Assembly: GCA_016714565.1 (NCBI GenBank)
Contig: JADKDM010000008.1
Location: 124,001-188,000, forward strand
DNA length: 64,000 nucleotides
DNA from: Candidatus Villigracilis propinquus
GTDB lineage: Bacteria > Chloroflexota > Anaerolineae > Anaerolineales > Villigracilaceae
Direction of reading: 5' to 3'
In this document: positions 1-9,081 of the stretch, piece by piece
Layout of the letters: each line of letters starts with the position of its first letter
Numbering within the stretch: position 1 is the stretch's first letter
Notes under the pieces: generated by a model
Told to the model about the DNA's origin: nothing
What the model saw: only the letters and a program-made list of their open reading frames with translations
Database searches by the model: none
Program-made: the position numbers and the translations under genes

Positions 1-1254
1 TACGCTTGGGCTGGTCTCTTCGCGATGGAGGTTTTCGGTATAAAGAGAGATATCCCGCCCAAGGCTGAAATAGACTTGCGAACCAACAATGGCCGCCCCC
101 GCAAGTGTGAACAGCAAACGTAATCCATTTTTCCTGATGTAATCTCCCACTGGGTTGGTAAACCGCTCGGGAGCAAAGAAAGTGAAATAAGCGGGCAGCG
201 CTGAAAAGACGGGAAGCAAAATAGGCAGAGGAAAATGCTTGGAACGAATCACCAAAGCAAAAGCGATATACGCCATGAAGGGAAACGACCATAACATGAT
301 CAGTTGATTGAGAAGGCGCTTCTCTCCCTTGAATGCGGCAATGATCACAGCAACTATGGAAAGCAAAACAAAGGCAAGGACTCCATACCATTTCTTTATG
401 ACCTGAAGCCAGAGCAAGGGACTGTTCAAATAAGCGACGATAAAGCCGCTATCCATGGCATTGTGAAGATCGGTTTGGGTCTTCCAGGCAAACTTCCTTT
501 CTGATGCCCAGAAGAGGAAGGGATTTGTCAATACAAAGGTGGTGACCATGATGCCAACAAAAAAGGCCGCCACGGTCACAGCCTTGCGCGCGTCAATCCG
601 TCCCTGACGCCAGCCGAGGAAAATGTAATAGGGAATTGCAAGAAAGAAAAACAAACCGATCAGCTTGGTGGCAACCGCCAGCCCGCAAAACAGCGCGGCC
701 AAATAGAAATTCTTCCCAAATTGCAGGTCATCTTTATCGAGAAAGAAGAACGTGAGAACTATGAATAAAAATACGAGACTGTCTGGATGGATCCACATGT
801 TATTGAAGACCACTGCGGGCACAGAGAGCAGAAACAAAAACAGAAGCGCAGACTTAAGGTATGACTTGAATCTGGTCTGCAAATAGACGAGGATAAGCAC
901 CGCAAAGATCATTGGCAGTGTGCTTACAAATTGCCGCAACAATAACATGTTGAGCGAAACGTTCTCCAGCCCGACCATCAGTTTGACAGGCAGCAGCACC
1001 AGAGCGGAATACCCATAATATGGGAAACCGAAGTAATAATGTTGATAGGCAAAAATTTTATACAGGGTTTGGGGAATGGTATTTCGAACCTCAAGACGGC
1101 GAACCACATGTGGATACTGAGCGGGCTCATCCTGCTCGAAGATAAAGGTCATATTAAAATCACGCGCGCCGGTGGAATTCGGTTGCCAGAACAAAATGAA
1201 ATATCCCACGCCTATTAAAAGTAAAAGCAGGAAAACCGATGTACTCTTTTTCAT
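1..1254 (-). CDS. GT-C type membrane glycosyltransferase, C-terminus cut by window edge
   Basis: The minus-strand frame is open from an ATG at 1254 to the window edge (418 codons), so the C-terminus is missing. The protein starts with a hydrophobic signal-anchor helix (KSTSVFLLLLLIGVGYF). A polar loop with a DEPAQYPH segment follows, then many hydrophobic helices. This is the layout of the PMT/ArnT-like GT-C (GT39/GT83) families, which transfer sugars from polyprenyl-phosphate donors at the outer membrane face. An acidic residue in the first external loop (FEQDEP) fits the family's catalytic position. An AAAGGAG ribosome site lies 9 nt before the ATG. Donor and acceptor cannot be inferred. 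The general class is well supported, the exact family less so. Confidence 0.75.
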   Translation of the reverse strand, partial: MKKSTSVFLLLLLIGVGYFILFWQPNSTGARDFNMTFIFEQDEPAQYPHVVRRLEVRNTIPQTLYKIFAYQHYYFGFPYYGYSALVLLPVKLMVGLENVSLNMLLLRQFVSTLPMIFAVLILVYLQTRFKSYLKSALLFLFLLSVPAVVFNNMWIHPDSLVFLFIVLTFFFLDKDDLQFGKNFYLAALFCGLAVATKLIGLFFFLAIPYYIFLGWRQGRIDARKAVTVAAFFVGIMVTTFVLTNPFLFWASERKFAWKTQTDLHNAMDSGFIVAYLNSPLLWLQVIKKWYGVLAFVLLSIVAVIIAAFKGEKRLLNQLIMLWSFPFMAYIAFALVIRSKHFPLPILLPVFSALPAYFTFFAPERFTNPVGDYIRKNGLRLLFTLAGAAIVGSQVYFSLGRDISLYTENLHREETSPSV

Positions 1255-1605
1255 CAAACGAAAAACTCCTTTATTATCATTTGCAAGTTATGTTTGATTC
1301 TACCATCTATAAGCGCTCAAAATAACGACCGACGGAGTAGGCCGCATGGCTTTTCAAAGTCTAATTTATATCGCTCGGGGGGGGGAGCGCTCACCGTCGT
1401 AGAGCCCTTCATCCGAAAGGCAATGGGACGATGTAGCGGGCAGTGCCAGGGAGGTGTCACTTTGCTCAAGGAACATGATGCGTTTTGTCAAGCGACTTTG
1501 AGAAAGCCCGCAGTATTGAATAATACTTATCCGATTTGTCAGATTTAGATTTTATATTGAAAAACAAAAATAAGAACCCTATAATGAATAAAAAAAGGAG
1601 TCGCC
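1255..1605. other. Intergenic stretch with a G9 tract
   Basis: The gap separates the divergent glycosyltransferase and the 454-residue membrane protein. I see no gene. Short frames crossing it have no ribosome site and no recognisable product. Nine consecutive G at 1377-1385 are followed by a short GAGCGCTC palindrome. Similar but longer G tracts occur at 50666-50691 and 58597-58613. Confidence 0.5.
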
Positions 1606-2970
1606 ATGTCGAATAAAAACTGGCAAATTTGGATACTACTCGCATTGGTCATCGTGTTGTGCGGGACATTTATATGGGTCACTGCAGCGGGCATAAAAAG
1701 ATCGCTTCCAGGTGAATTGCCTGTTCAAGGGGTATGGCAAACATCCTGGGAATCTATTTTCATCAGCATCACAGTAATATTCTTTGCGATCTTCATGTCT
1801 CTATTTCCATTTTCAATGGTCTTTTCCCTATATACCGGGCAGCACAGGGAACGCCTTAAGGGAGATGTGTGGGCTTCCTTACAAAGGATGAACGCCAGAA
1901 AGTTACTGCTGGAATCTGTCAAGTTTGAGCAGCTTACCGAAAAAGATAAGAAAGATGAAAAAACCGGCGCAATGGTGGACGAAGAACGAATGGCAAATAG
2001 TTTCGCGCAGCGCTTTGACGATTACTACGGACCCTTAACTTTTACGCTCCCCATATTATGTTTTTCGGTCATCAGTTTTATAGGCTGGATGATCGTATTA
2101 TTTCCAAACTCGATCACTGGCGGAGAACCTGTCATTATCAACGGTCTGAAATATTACGGATTTTCCGCCATGATACAGGGCGGCCTGACAGCCTACATTA
2201 AGAATATGGCTCAGGCAGGTTCCCTGTTTTCATTTTCTTTTTTGGGCGCATATTTCTGGTCCGTTCAAGGGTTAATTCGGCGTTACCTTTATTCCGACCT
2301 CAAGCCAAGATATTTCATGTACGCAACCACCCGCATCTTGAGCAGTTGGATGGTGGCGCTTGTCCTGACGGTATCCATGCCCTCGGAATGGGCGGGGCAG
2401 AATCAGGCCTGGTTCACCCCCACGTTGGGTTTCTTTATCGGAATATTCACAATGAGAATTGTTCAGGCATTGTGGAAATTACTGATCATGAACATCAAGA
2501 GTTTCTTTATTAAAAGCGACGAGTTTGGCAAGGAAATCAAATTGACAGATATTCCCGGCATCAATATTTTTCACGCCGACCGACTCGCAGAAGAAAACAT
2601 TGAAAACGTGGATGATCTGACAGATGCAGATCTAATGGATCTGCTCACCCACCTTCGCTACCCAGCCAACACCATCATTGACTGGGTGGACAAGGGGCTT
2701 CTTGTCCGCTATGTACAATCTCCATCCTTGTATAAGGCGCTCGGAGAATACGGAATTCAATCCGCCTCTGACCTCGCTGATATTTGGCACAACACCTCAA
2801 ACAAAACCTACCTGACAAATGCAGAGTTACAAGCGGCCTTTCCGAAGGATAAAAATAAAATCAAAGGCATTATCTCGTCACTGCACAGGTCGTCAAATTT
2901 TGAACATATATACTCCTATTGGGAAAAAACACCCAATGACGAACGGAGACTCAAAGCCAAAACCACATAA
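1606..2970 (+). CDS. Membrane protein of unknown function with C-terminal HhH-like region
   Basis: A 454-residue protein with a strong AAGGAG site 6 nt before the ATG. I do not recognise the family. Hydrophobic segments at about residues 8-28, 50-75, 145-166, 205-225, 243-262 and 270-295 suggest six membrane helices. A charged cytoplasmic stretch lies between helices 2 and 3. The last 150 residues are soluble and contain LTDIPGINIFHADRLAEENI, which resembles the helix-hairpin-helix/SAM-like folds of DUF4332-type proteins. It stands alone between divergent and co-directional units, so the neighbours do not help. The gene is certainly real; its function is unknown. Confidence 0.8.
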   Translation: MSNKNWQIWILLALVIVLCGTFIWVTAAGIKRSLPGELPVQGVWQTSWESIFISITVIFFAIFMSLFPFSMVFSLYTGQHRERLKGDVWASLQRMNARKLLLESVKFEQLTEKDKKDEKTGAMVDEERMANSFAQRFDDYYGPLTFTLPILCFSVISFIGWMIVLFPNSITGGEPVIINGLKYYGFSAMIQGGLTAYIKNMAQAGSLFSFSFLGAYFWSVQGLIRRYLYSDLKPRYFMYATTRILSSWMVALVLTVSMPSEWAGQNQAWFTPTLGFFIGIFTMRIVQALWKLLIMNIKSFFIKSDEFGKEIKLTDIPGINIFHADRLAEENIENVDDLTDADLMDLLTHLRYPANTIIDWVDKGLLVRYVQSPSLYKALGEYGIQSASDLADIWHNTSNKTYLTNAELQAAFPKDKNKIKGIISSLHRSSNFEHIYSYWEKTPNDERRLKAKTT

Positions 2971-3118
2971 TCATCATTCGCCAAATAGATGATGTTCAGC
3001 GCCTCCTGATATGATGCTTGGCACTACTCGCTTCCTTCCGAAAACGACATAATGAGGAAGGCAAAGGAATTTGCCTAATTTTGTCTAACTTCTCGAATAA
3101 AGAAAAACAGGAGAATGA

Positions 3119-3364
3119 ATGGCAGCAAAAGGTTGGATCGAAGTAAGCGATACCTACTGTAAAGGATGTGAGCTGTGTATCAGCGCATGTCCGCAGGAAG
3201 TAATAGAACTAAATATGTCACACCTCACCCCCAAGGGATACCACCCCGCGCACACGTTCAAGGACGGCTGCACGGGGTGTGCTATTTGTGCTGTAGTCTG
3301 TCCCGATGCAGCGATCACGGTCTATCGTGAAGTGACAAAGGTTGCCGTACCCGTCACGGCGTAA
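3119..3364 (+). CDS. 2-oxoacid:ferredoxin oxidoreductase, ferredoxin-like delta subunit
   Basis: 81 residues carrying two CxxCxxCxxxCP motifs (CKGCELCISACPQ near residue 14 and CTGCAICAVVCPD near residue 50), so it binds two [4Fe-4S] clusters. In the four-subunit KOR/VOR/POR enzymes this small subunit passes electrons from the thiamine-bound intermediate to free ferredoxin. It opens an operon with alpha (3450), beta (4568) and gamma (5455) subunits. AGGAG at 3109-3113 favours the ATG at 3119. A purine/pyrimidine 11-bp inverted repeat (3370-3380 and 3401-3411) lies in the gap before the alpha gene and may affect relative expression. Confidence 0.92.
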   Translation: MAAKGWIEVSDTYCKGCELCISACPQEVIELNMSHLTPKGYHPAHTFKDGCTGCAICAVVCPDAAITVYREVTKVAVPVTA

Positions 3365-3449
3365 AGACAAAAGAAGAAAGAAACAATTCTGTTCTTTCCT
3401 CTTTCTTCTTTCCTGTATTACAGCGTAATACAAATGGAGAAAAATTAGA

Positions 3450-4562
3450 ATGCCAAAAGAGTTATGGAAAGGGAACGAAGCCATTGCTGAATCTGCGGTT
3501 CGCGCAGGGCTTGAAGCATATTTCGGCTACCCAATCACCCCGCAGACAGAAGTGCTTGAATATCTTTCGCGCCGTATGCCCGAACTCGGGCGTGCCTTTG
3601 TGCAAGCTGAATCTGAACTCGGCGCGATCAACATGGTGTACGGCGCAGCCTGCACAGGCGTGCGTGTGATGTCATCCTCTTCATCACCGGGCGTGAGTTT
3701 GATGATGGAAGGCTTGTCCTACATTGCTGGCACGGAAATCCCCGCTGTTTTAGTGAACGTGATGCGCGGCGGCCCCGGCCTCGGCAACATTGCCCCTGCT
3801 CAAAGTGATTACAACCAGGCCGTGCGCGGCGGCGGACATGGGGATTATCCACGCATCGTGCTGGCGCCTGCTTCGGTGCAGGAAGCAATTGACCTCACCG
3901 CACTTTCGTTCGACCTCGCTGAAAAATATCGCATGGTCACCATGCTGATTCTGGATGGCTCCACAGGCCAGATGATGGAACCTGCGGAAATGCCTGCCAT
4001 GCAGGAGATCCACCGCAAGGATTTTGAATGGGCCACCAACGGCGCAATGAACCGCGAACGTCGGCTGCTTTCCTCCATTTACCTGAATCCTCTCGACGAA
4101 GAGAAAACCAATTTGCGTCTGCTCACCCGTTGGAAGGAAGTACAAAACAACGAAGTACGTTACAAGGAATATTTCCTTGAGGATGCTGAGATCGTGGTCG
4201 TCGGCTTTGGCACGGCTGGGCGCGTTGCGCTTTCGGCTGTCCGCGAGGCACGCGCGCAGGGTATCAAGGTCGGGCTTTTAAGGCCGATCACTGTCAGCCC
4301 GTTCCCTGTTGAAGTGCTGAATCAGCTCACAGGTCAGGCACGAGCGATTTTAGTCACAGAGATGAACATGGGCCAAATGTTGGACGATGTCCAAATGGTG
4401 GTGCGTGGACGAGTTCCAGTTGATTTTTATGGCAGGCCCGGTGGAGTAGTCCCCTTCCCGGATGAGATCCTGAGCGAGATCCAGCGCATCAACACCGCGC
4501 CGGTAGCTGAGTACTCCGACCCGAGAGATGCCTGGCTGACACGTATGAACGCGCGAGCATAG
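3450..4562 (+). CDS. vorB: 2-oxoacid:ferredoxin oxidoreductase subunit alpha (VorB/KorA type)
   Basis: 370 residues. It begins with the family signature KGNEAIAESAVRAG and has YFGYPITPQTEV, the pyrimidine-binding domain of thiamine-diphosphate ferredoxin oxidoreductases. The GGPGLGNIAPAQSDY loop and a C-terminal transketolase-like domain (VVVGFGTAGRVALSAV) follow. With beta, it oxidatively decarboxylates 2-oxoacids to acyl-CoA and reduces ferredoxin in the cytoplasm. The sequence most resembles proteins named VorB (branched-chain 2-oxoacids), but 2-oxoglutarate (KorA) cannot be excluded from sequence alone. The operon order delta-alpha-beta-gamma matches four-subunit members of the family. 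Confidence 0.9.
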   Translation: MPKELWKGNEAIAESAVRAGLEAYFGYPITPQTEVLEYLSRRMPELGRAFVQAESELGAINMVYGAACTGVRVMSSSSSPGVSLMMEGLSYIAGTEIPAVLVNVMRGGPGLGNIAPAQSDYNQAVRGGGHGDYPRIVLAPASVQEAIDLTALSFDLAEKYRMVTMLILDGSTGQMMEPAEMPAMQEIHRKDFEWATNGAMNRERRLLSSIYLNPLDEEKTNLRLLTRWKEVQNNEVRYKEYFLEDAEIVVVGFGTAGRVALSAVREARAQGIKVGLLRPITVSPFPVEVLNQLTGQARAILVTEMNMGQMLDDVQMVVRGRVPVDFYGRPGGVVPFPDEILSEIQRINTAPVAEYSDPRDAWLTRMNARA

Positions 4563-4567
4563 AGGTA

Positions 4568-5347
4568 ATGATGACAACAGTATCGACAAATAATCTTGTG
4601 TATGAAAGACCACATGCCTTCACCGAATCGCCTACGCATTATTGCCCGGGGTGTACGCATGGCGTGGCGCATCGCCTGATCGCAGAAGTTTTGCAGGAAA
4701 TGAATATTGTAGATAAGACTATCGGCGTTGCGCCTGTGGGATGCGCTGTGTTCGTTTATAACTATTTCAATATCGATTTTGTAGAAGCTCCGCACGGACG
4801 CGCCCCCGCAATGGCAACGGGCGTGAAGCGTGCGCTGCCAGACCGAGTAGTGTTCACCTATCAAGGCGATGGTGATCTGGCCTCGATCGGCATGGGTGAA
4901 ATTGTCCATGCTGCTGCACGCGGTGAAAACCTGACGGTCATCTTCATCAATAATGCCAACTTCGGTATGACAGGTGGACAGATGGCTCCAACCACTTTGC
5001 CCGGCATGAAGACATCCTCTTCGGTGAATGGGCGCGATGTGGAAACACAAGGCTACCCGATCAAAATTTCTGAAATGCTTTCCACGTTGGACGGCGTTGG
5101 TTATTGTGTGCGCCGCTCATTGCATGACCCCAAAAATATTCGCCTCGCGAAGAAAGCCATCCGCACCGCGTTTGAGACTCAAGTGCGCGGGCTCGGCTTC
5201 TCGGTCGTTGAATTGCTCTCCACCTGCCCCACCAACTGGGGTATGACTCCTGTGAATGCGTTGAAGTTCGTGGAAGAGCACATGATCCCGGCCTACCCGC
5301 TGGGTGATTACAAAGTCAGTGACGCGATCAAGCAGATAAAAATTTAG
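4568..5347 (+). CDS. 2-oxoacid:ferredoxin oxidoreductase subunit beta, TPP-binding
   Basis: 259 residues with YCPGCTHG near the N-terminus, the GDGDLASIGMGE and NNANFGMTGGQ motifs that bind thiamine diphosphate and magnesium, and PVGC near residue 58. It is the catalytic partner of the alpha subunit. Two adjacent ATGs are possible (4568 and 4571). The AGAGG site at 4561-4565 is 2 nt from the first and 5 nt from the second, so 4571 may be the true start. Only 5 nt separate it from the alpha gene. Downstream a palindromic repeat (5350-5442) separates it from the gamma gene. Confidence 0.92.
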   Translation: MMTTVSTNNLVYERPHAFTESPTHYCPGCTHGVAHRLIAEVLQEMNIVDKTIGVAPVGCAVFVYNYFNIDFVEAPHGRAPAMATGVKRALPDRVVFTYQGDGDLASIGMGEIVHAAARGENLTVIFINNANFGMTGGQMAPTTLPGMKTSSSVNGRDVETQGYPIKISEMLSTLDGVGYCVRRSLHDPKNIRLAKKAIRTAFETQVRGLGFSVVELLSTCPTNWGMTPVNALKFVEEHMIPAYPLGDYKVSDAIKQIKI

Positions 5348-5349
5348 AT

Positions 5350-5442
5350 GTCATTGCGAGGGCGAGCCTCAAACGGCGAAGCCCGAAGCAATCCCCTACA
5401 AGGAGATTGCTTCGTCGGGAAGTTCACCCTCCTCGCAATGAC
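5350..5442. repeat. Palindromic interspersed repeat, copy 1 (GTCATTGCGAGG ends)
   Basis: A 93-bp element bounded by perfect 12-bp inverted ends: GTCATTGCGAGG at 5350-5361 and CCTCGCAATGAC at 5431-5442. An inner imperfect pair (GAAGCAAT at 5385 and ATTGCTTC at 5406) gives a long hairpin. It sits between the beta and gamma genes of one operon, so the transcript must carry the folded element. A related copy lies at 50632-50754. It encodes no protein and behaves like a REP/MITE-type repeat. Confidence 0.8.
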
Positions 5443-5454
5443 GTGGAGATAACT

Positions 5455-6015
5455 ATGCAAAAAGAAATTATCATCGCAGGTTTTGGCGGACAGGGCGTTT
5501 TGTTTGGTGGACAGGTGCTGGCATATGCAGCAATGGACTCTGGCAAAGACGTAACCTGGATCCCATCGTACGGGCCTGAAATGCGCGGCGGTACGGCCAA
5601 CTGCACCGTGGTCATCGCAGACCATGAAATTGGTTCCCCGCTGGTAAAAAATCCCCCGTTGGCAATTGCCCTCAACCTGCCTTCCTTCGATAAATATGAA
5701 CCCATGCTGGCAAGCGGCGGGACGTTGATCGTGAACCAATCAATGGTCGATCACTCTGCACGGCGCAGCGATATCCACACCATTTTTGTGCCATGCAACG
5801 AGATCGCCGAAGAGATCGGTGACAAGAAATTGATGAACATGGTTGCCATCGGCGCATTGCTCAGCGCGCTGCCCGAAGTCAAAGTACAGGATGTGGAAAA
5901 AGCGTTGGAAGGTCACCTGCCTGCGCGGCACAAACACTTGCTGCCAAAGAATTACGAAGCCCTAAAACGCGGTTTCGAACATGCGCAAAAAGAGTGGGAT
6001 AAAGTTCCTGCATAG
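5455..6015 (+). CDS. 2-oxoacid:ferredoxin oxidoreductase subunit gamma
   Basis: 186 residues, beginning with the family hallmark IIIAGFGGQGVLFGGQVLA and continuing with the typical SYGPEMRGGTANCTVVI and NQPS-like SLPSFDKY regions. This subunit binds CoA and shapes the active site in four-subunit 2-oxoacid:ferredoxin oxidoreductases. The same frame stays open upstream to 5407, but those codons lie in the palindromic repeat. GGAG at 5445-5448, 6 nt before the ATG at 5455, fixes the start. It is the last gene of the operon and is followed by a strong terminator at 6042-6074. Confidence 0.9.
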   Translation: MQKEIIIAGFGGQGVLFGGQVLAYAAMDSGKDVTWIPSYGPEMRGGTANCTVVIADHEIGSPLVKNPPLAIALNLPSFDKYEPMLASGGTLIVNQSMVDHSARRSDIHTIFVPCNEIAEEIGDKKLMNMVAIGALLSALPEVKVQDVEKALEGHLPARHKHLLPKNYEALKRGFEHAQKEWDKVPA

Positions 6016-6029
6016 CAAGCTTTACAAGT

Positions 6030-7679
6030 TCACATTTTGTCGAAACCAGCTTTAGACGGGCTGGTTTCTTTTTTAATAGTTTTCTTTAATTTACTCCAGC
6101 GATCCCGATCGTATTCAATGCGGCCATTATTCATTGCTCTCTGCCACAAATTGTAATTAGCACGCTGGTCAACGTAAGCTTGTTCGAGTTTTTCGTTGAT
6201 GGTGTTTTTATCATAATCACACAATTCGATATCGTAATCGCGCAATGCAATGGCTTCATCGCGTTCCACCAGGAATTTCCTGCCTTCAAACTCTTCGATA
6301 AAGGCAGTGTTCTTTTCCTGCCATTTTTCCTTTTGCTCAGGATTTTGATTTAACCATTCCTGATATGAATACGGATGATCGATCAACCACTCCGTAATAT
6401 CAATTAGATCCTGCTTTCCAGATTGCCATTGCGCAACACACCATTCTTCATAACGGTCATTAACTTCAGCATCAAACTTCGACCGTAAATACTTTTCCAG
6501 GTTTTCCTGAAGCCAGGTCTCGGGGTCTGGATAATTACCATAATTTTTCAGTATCCACGGGCGATATGCCGGGTCATGCCTTGCGCGTTCCAAAACACTT
6601 TCATGGATAACCGGCGGGCCAAAGGTTTCGACCGCCTTTTCATCCCATACTTTATCTCTTAACCCCATTTTATAAACTTTACCTACTCCTTCTCGTGGTG
6701 GATGCAGCTTATCAGTTGCATCTGGAGCGATGCAAAAGTTCCAATATTTTCTGGAGCCGAGATATAACTTCAGCCCATGCGCTAAGGCTTTTTCAACCAT
6801 CCATATCAGCGTGATATCGGAAAGCCCTGCCTCGGCAAAACCGCCGCCTACATCCGTATGCGAACCGCTAAACCATACCTGTGTGATCTTCTGCTTGCTT
6901 TCATCGCCATATCGATTCCAAATTGTCGGCCAAAACCATTCGCGGTCATCGTCGATCGACAAAGCCTGATAGGCATTTTTTACACTGCGGTGCAGTGCGA
7001 AATCATGGAAGCTAAATCTCCACCAGGGGAGACGGTCCACTGCTAAACTTAATCCTGCCAGCGGCACAACCCCCAAAGCGGGGACTGTATCCCAAACGCC
7101 GAGAAATTCGACTTCAACCCACATCGTGGGATGCGCGGTGGTGAATTGATTTGATTTGTCCGTTAGATCCTTACGCAAGGCTTTGTAGATTTGATACGAC
7201 GTATCATTGATGATCTGGTTTCCACGATCAGTTAATTTCTCTATAAATTTACGCGTATCTTCTTCAAGGAATGTTTCTTTATCCTGAGTAATGGGCTGAA
7301 ATCCATTCTCGTATAATTCAAAGGCATCTCTTATCAACGTGGAGCGTGATTTTGGAAGTACACCAAAATAATGAATAAAACTGGAAAGGCTTCTGACAGT
7401 TGCAGCCCCACGGCTGAATCCAAGTAAAAATATTTTGTCCCCGGCATTGTAATTTTCAAAGATAAAACGATAACACTGAATAATATTCTCAGTAAACCCC
7501 ACTCCAAAAGCATTCCCACTGACTTTTCTTTGATCGGTCCCCACCCCTTGTTCATAATAAACGATCTGATCCTCCGTACGGTCTACTAGCATTCGATAAA
7601 GCTTATAGACATTACTATCATGACCTTTTCCACCATCCTGACCAGTTCCATCAGCAAGAATAACAATGTTCTTTGACAT
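6030..7679 (-). CDS. DUF2235 alpha/beta-hydrolase (T6SS-phospholipase-like domain)
   Basis: 549 residues. The N-terminal NIVILADGTGQDGG and LLGFSRGAATVRSL (nucleophile Ser near residue 89 in GFSRG), plus SGSHTDVGGGF near residue 275, are the hallmarks of DUF2235, the hydrolase domain of Tle1-type phospholipases. The C-terminal 200 residues are highly charged and I do not recognise them. There is no signal peptide or membrane helix. No secretion genes (VgrG, Hcp) or immunity-like gene are next to it, so a stand-alone cytoplasmic lipase/esterase is as likely as an effector. AGGAGG 5 nt before the ATG sets the start. Its last codons overlap the terminator of the opposing operon. Confidence 0.85.
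   Translation of the reverse strand: MSKNIVILADGTGQDGGKGHDSNVYKLYRMLVDRTEDQIVYYEQGVGTDQRKVSGNAFGVGFTENIIQCYRFIFENYNAGDKIFLLGFSRGAATVRSLSSFIHYFGVLPKSRSTLIRDAFELYENGFQPITQDKETFLEEDTRKFIEKLTDRGNQIINDTSYQIYKALRKDLTDKSNQFTTAHPTMWVEVEFLGVWDTVPALGVVPLAGLSLAVDRLPWWRFSFHDFALHRSVKNAYQALSIDDDREWFWPTIWNRYGDESKQKITQVWFSGSHTDVGGGFAEAGLSDITLIWMVEKALAHGLKLYLGSRKYWNFCIAPDATDKLHPPREGVGKVYKMGLRDKVWDEKAVETFGPPVIHESVLERARHDPAYRPWILKNYGNYPDPETWLQENLEKYLRSKFDAEVNDRYEEWCVAQWQSGKQDLIDITEWLIDHPYSYQEWLNQNPEQKEKWQEKNTAFIEEFEGRKFLVERDEAIALRDYDIELCDYDKNTINEKLEQAYVDQRANYNLWQRAMNNGRIEYDRDRWSKLKKTIKKETSPSKAGFDKM
6042..6074 (+). terminator. Intrinsic terminator of the oxidoreductase operon
   Basis: A 9-bp stem (6042-6050 with 6060-6068), a 9-nt loop and six T at 6069-6074 on the plus strand. 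It lies inside the last codons of the convergent DUF2235 gene. Confidence 0.85.
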
Positions 7680-7860
7680 GACAACCTCCTACTTTTAATA
7701 AAATTAGGGTCAGTATATTAAATCCACAAGCACCACTTACTGTATGATAATAATATGATTTTACATCAAATGATATATCGAAATAGTGGGTAGATCGTTG
7801 GGAATTACAATCTCGTCTACACCAGCAATATTCTGTATGCACAAATATCAAATATTAGAA

Positions 7861-7892
7861 AAAACCCATATCGAGCGGATATGGGTTTTTTC
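7861..7892. terminator. Strong hairpin with T tract, intergenic 7680-7908
   Basis: A perfect 12-bp inverted repeat (7861-7872 and 7878-7889) with a 5-nt loop. T tracts occur on both strands (7886-7891 on plus, complement of 7859-7864 on minus). No gene ends just upstream: the flanking genes are divergent. It may stop read-through antisense transcription or be a relic. I see nothing else in 7680-7860. Confidence 0.6.
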
Positions 7893-7897
7893 TTGTG

Positions 7898-7903
7898 TAA
7901 AAT
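7898..7903 (+). promoter_or_regulatory. -10 box TAAAAT of the antiporter gene
   Basis: TAAAAT ends 5 nt before the ATG at 7909. No ribosome site is present, so the transcript may start at or near the start codon. Confidence 0.4.
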
Positions 7904-7908
7904 GAAGC

Positions 7909-9081
7909 ATGGAAGATATCTCCCTTATTTTCATCGAACTCGGCGCAGCCATAATTGGACTTGCACTGCTTACACGCCTTGCCAGCCGTTTGGGATTTTC
8001 TGCCATTCCACTGTATCTACTGGCAGGACTCGCATTCGGCAACGGCGGCATCCTCCCCCTTGAATTCAGCGAAGACTTCGTTCACATCGGTGCGGAGATC
8101 GGCGTCATCCTTTTGCTTTTTATGTTGGGCCTGGAATATTCAGGTGAAGAGCTGGGCGCAAATCTGCGCTCAGGATTCCCCGCTGGCATTGTGGATTTTC
8201 TACTGAACTTTCCGCCCGGCCTGATACTCGGCTTCCTGCTCGGATGGAATCCACTTGCCGCGGTGTTGCTCGGCGGCGTCACCTACATCTCATCCTCTGG
8301 CGTTATCGCAAAAGTATTATCTGAACTCGGGCGCATGAACAACCGCGAAACGCCCACCATCATTTCCATCCTCGTGCTCGAAGACCTCATCATGGCGGTC
8401 TATTTGCCCATCGTCGCCGTGCTGCTCATTGGGCAGGAAATCTCACAAGCCACCCTTTCCGTTTCCATCGCCCTCGCAACCGTCAGCACAGTTTTATTCG
8501 TCGCTGTCAAATACGGGAAAAAGTTCAGCAAGCTCATCGCGCATCAATCCGACGAAGTCATCCTGCTCACCACTTTTGGCCTCATGCTTTTCGTTGCAGG
8601 CGTAGCGCAGCGTCTGCAAGTCTCTGCGGCCATCGGCGCATTTCTGATGGGCATCGCCATCTCCGATTCCATCGCCGAGCGGACTCACAAACTGCTTGGC
8701 CCTTCACGCGATTTATTTGCCGCCATCTTTTTCCTCTTCTTTGGACTTCAGATCGACCCCGCCTCTTTGCCTCCCGTTTTGCTGCTTGCTGTTTCTCTGG
8801 GCATTTTCACCACGCTGACAAAGATCCTGACGGGCTGGTGGGCTGCCCGCCGCGCCAAAACAAATCCACTTGAAGCTTTTCGTGCAGGTGCAGCTTTGGT
8901 GGCACGCGGAGAATTTTCAATCGTCATTGCAGGGCTGGGAGTCAGCGCAGGCTTGGAGCCGCAACTGGGCGCACTATCCGCTGCCTATGTTCTATTCCTT
9001 GCCATCCTCGGCCCGATCCTTGCACGCTTTATCGAACCGATCTATCTGGCATTCCACAAAGAGCAGACTACTTCTTCCTGA
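7909..9081 (+). CDS. CPA2-family cation:proton antiporter (Kef-type)
   Basis: 390 residues, almost all hydrophobic, with about 12 membrane helices. It carries LPLEFSEDFVHIGAEIGVILLLF-like and LMLFVAGVAQ family segments. The GLEYSG and SSGVIAKVL motifs are typical of the Na+/H+ exchanger domain of KefB/KefC/GerN proteins. It lacks the C-terminal TrkA-N regulatory domain of KefB/C, so it is the short membrane-only form that exchanges K+ or Na+ for H+. It is convergent with the kinase gene and overlaps it by 14 nt. No ribosome site precedes the ATG. Confidence 0.88.
   Translation: MEDISLIFIELGAAIIGLALLTRLASRLGFSAIPLYLLAGLAFGNGGILPLEFSEDFVHIGAEIGVILLLFMLGLEYSGEELGANLRSGFPAGIVDFLLNFPPGLILGFLLGWNPLAAVLLGGVTYISSSGVIAKVLSELGRMNNRETPTIISILVLEDLIMAVYLPIVAVLLIGQEISQATLSVSIALATVSTVLFVAVKYGKKFSKLIAHQSDEVILLTTFGLMLFVAGVAQRLQVSAAIGAFLMGIAISDSIAERTHKLLGPSRDLFAAIFFLFFGLQIDPASLPPVLLLAVSLGIFTTLTKILTGWWAARRAKTNPLEAFRAGAALVARGEFSIVIAGLGVSAGLEPQLGALSAAYVLFLAILGPILARFIEPIYLAFHKEQTTSS

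Noticed and set aside
1294..1548. 84-codon plus-strand frame before the 454-residue membrane protein
   Set aside because: It crosses the G9 tract, lacks a ribosome site and gives no recognisable protein.
3750..4145. 131-codon minus-strand frame inside the oxidoreductase alpha gene
   Set aside because: It is antisense to a certain gene; GC-rich coding DNA produces such open frames.
6030..8000. Type VI secretion or prophage island
   Set aside because: Only the DUF2235 gene suggests it; no structural, integrase or immunity genes are present.
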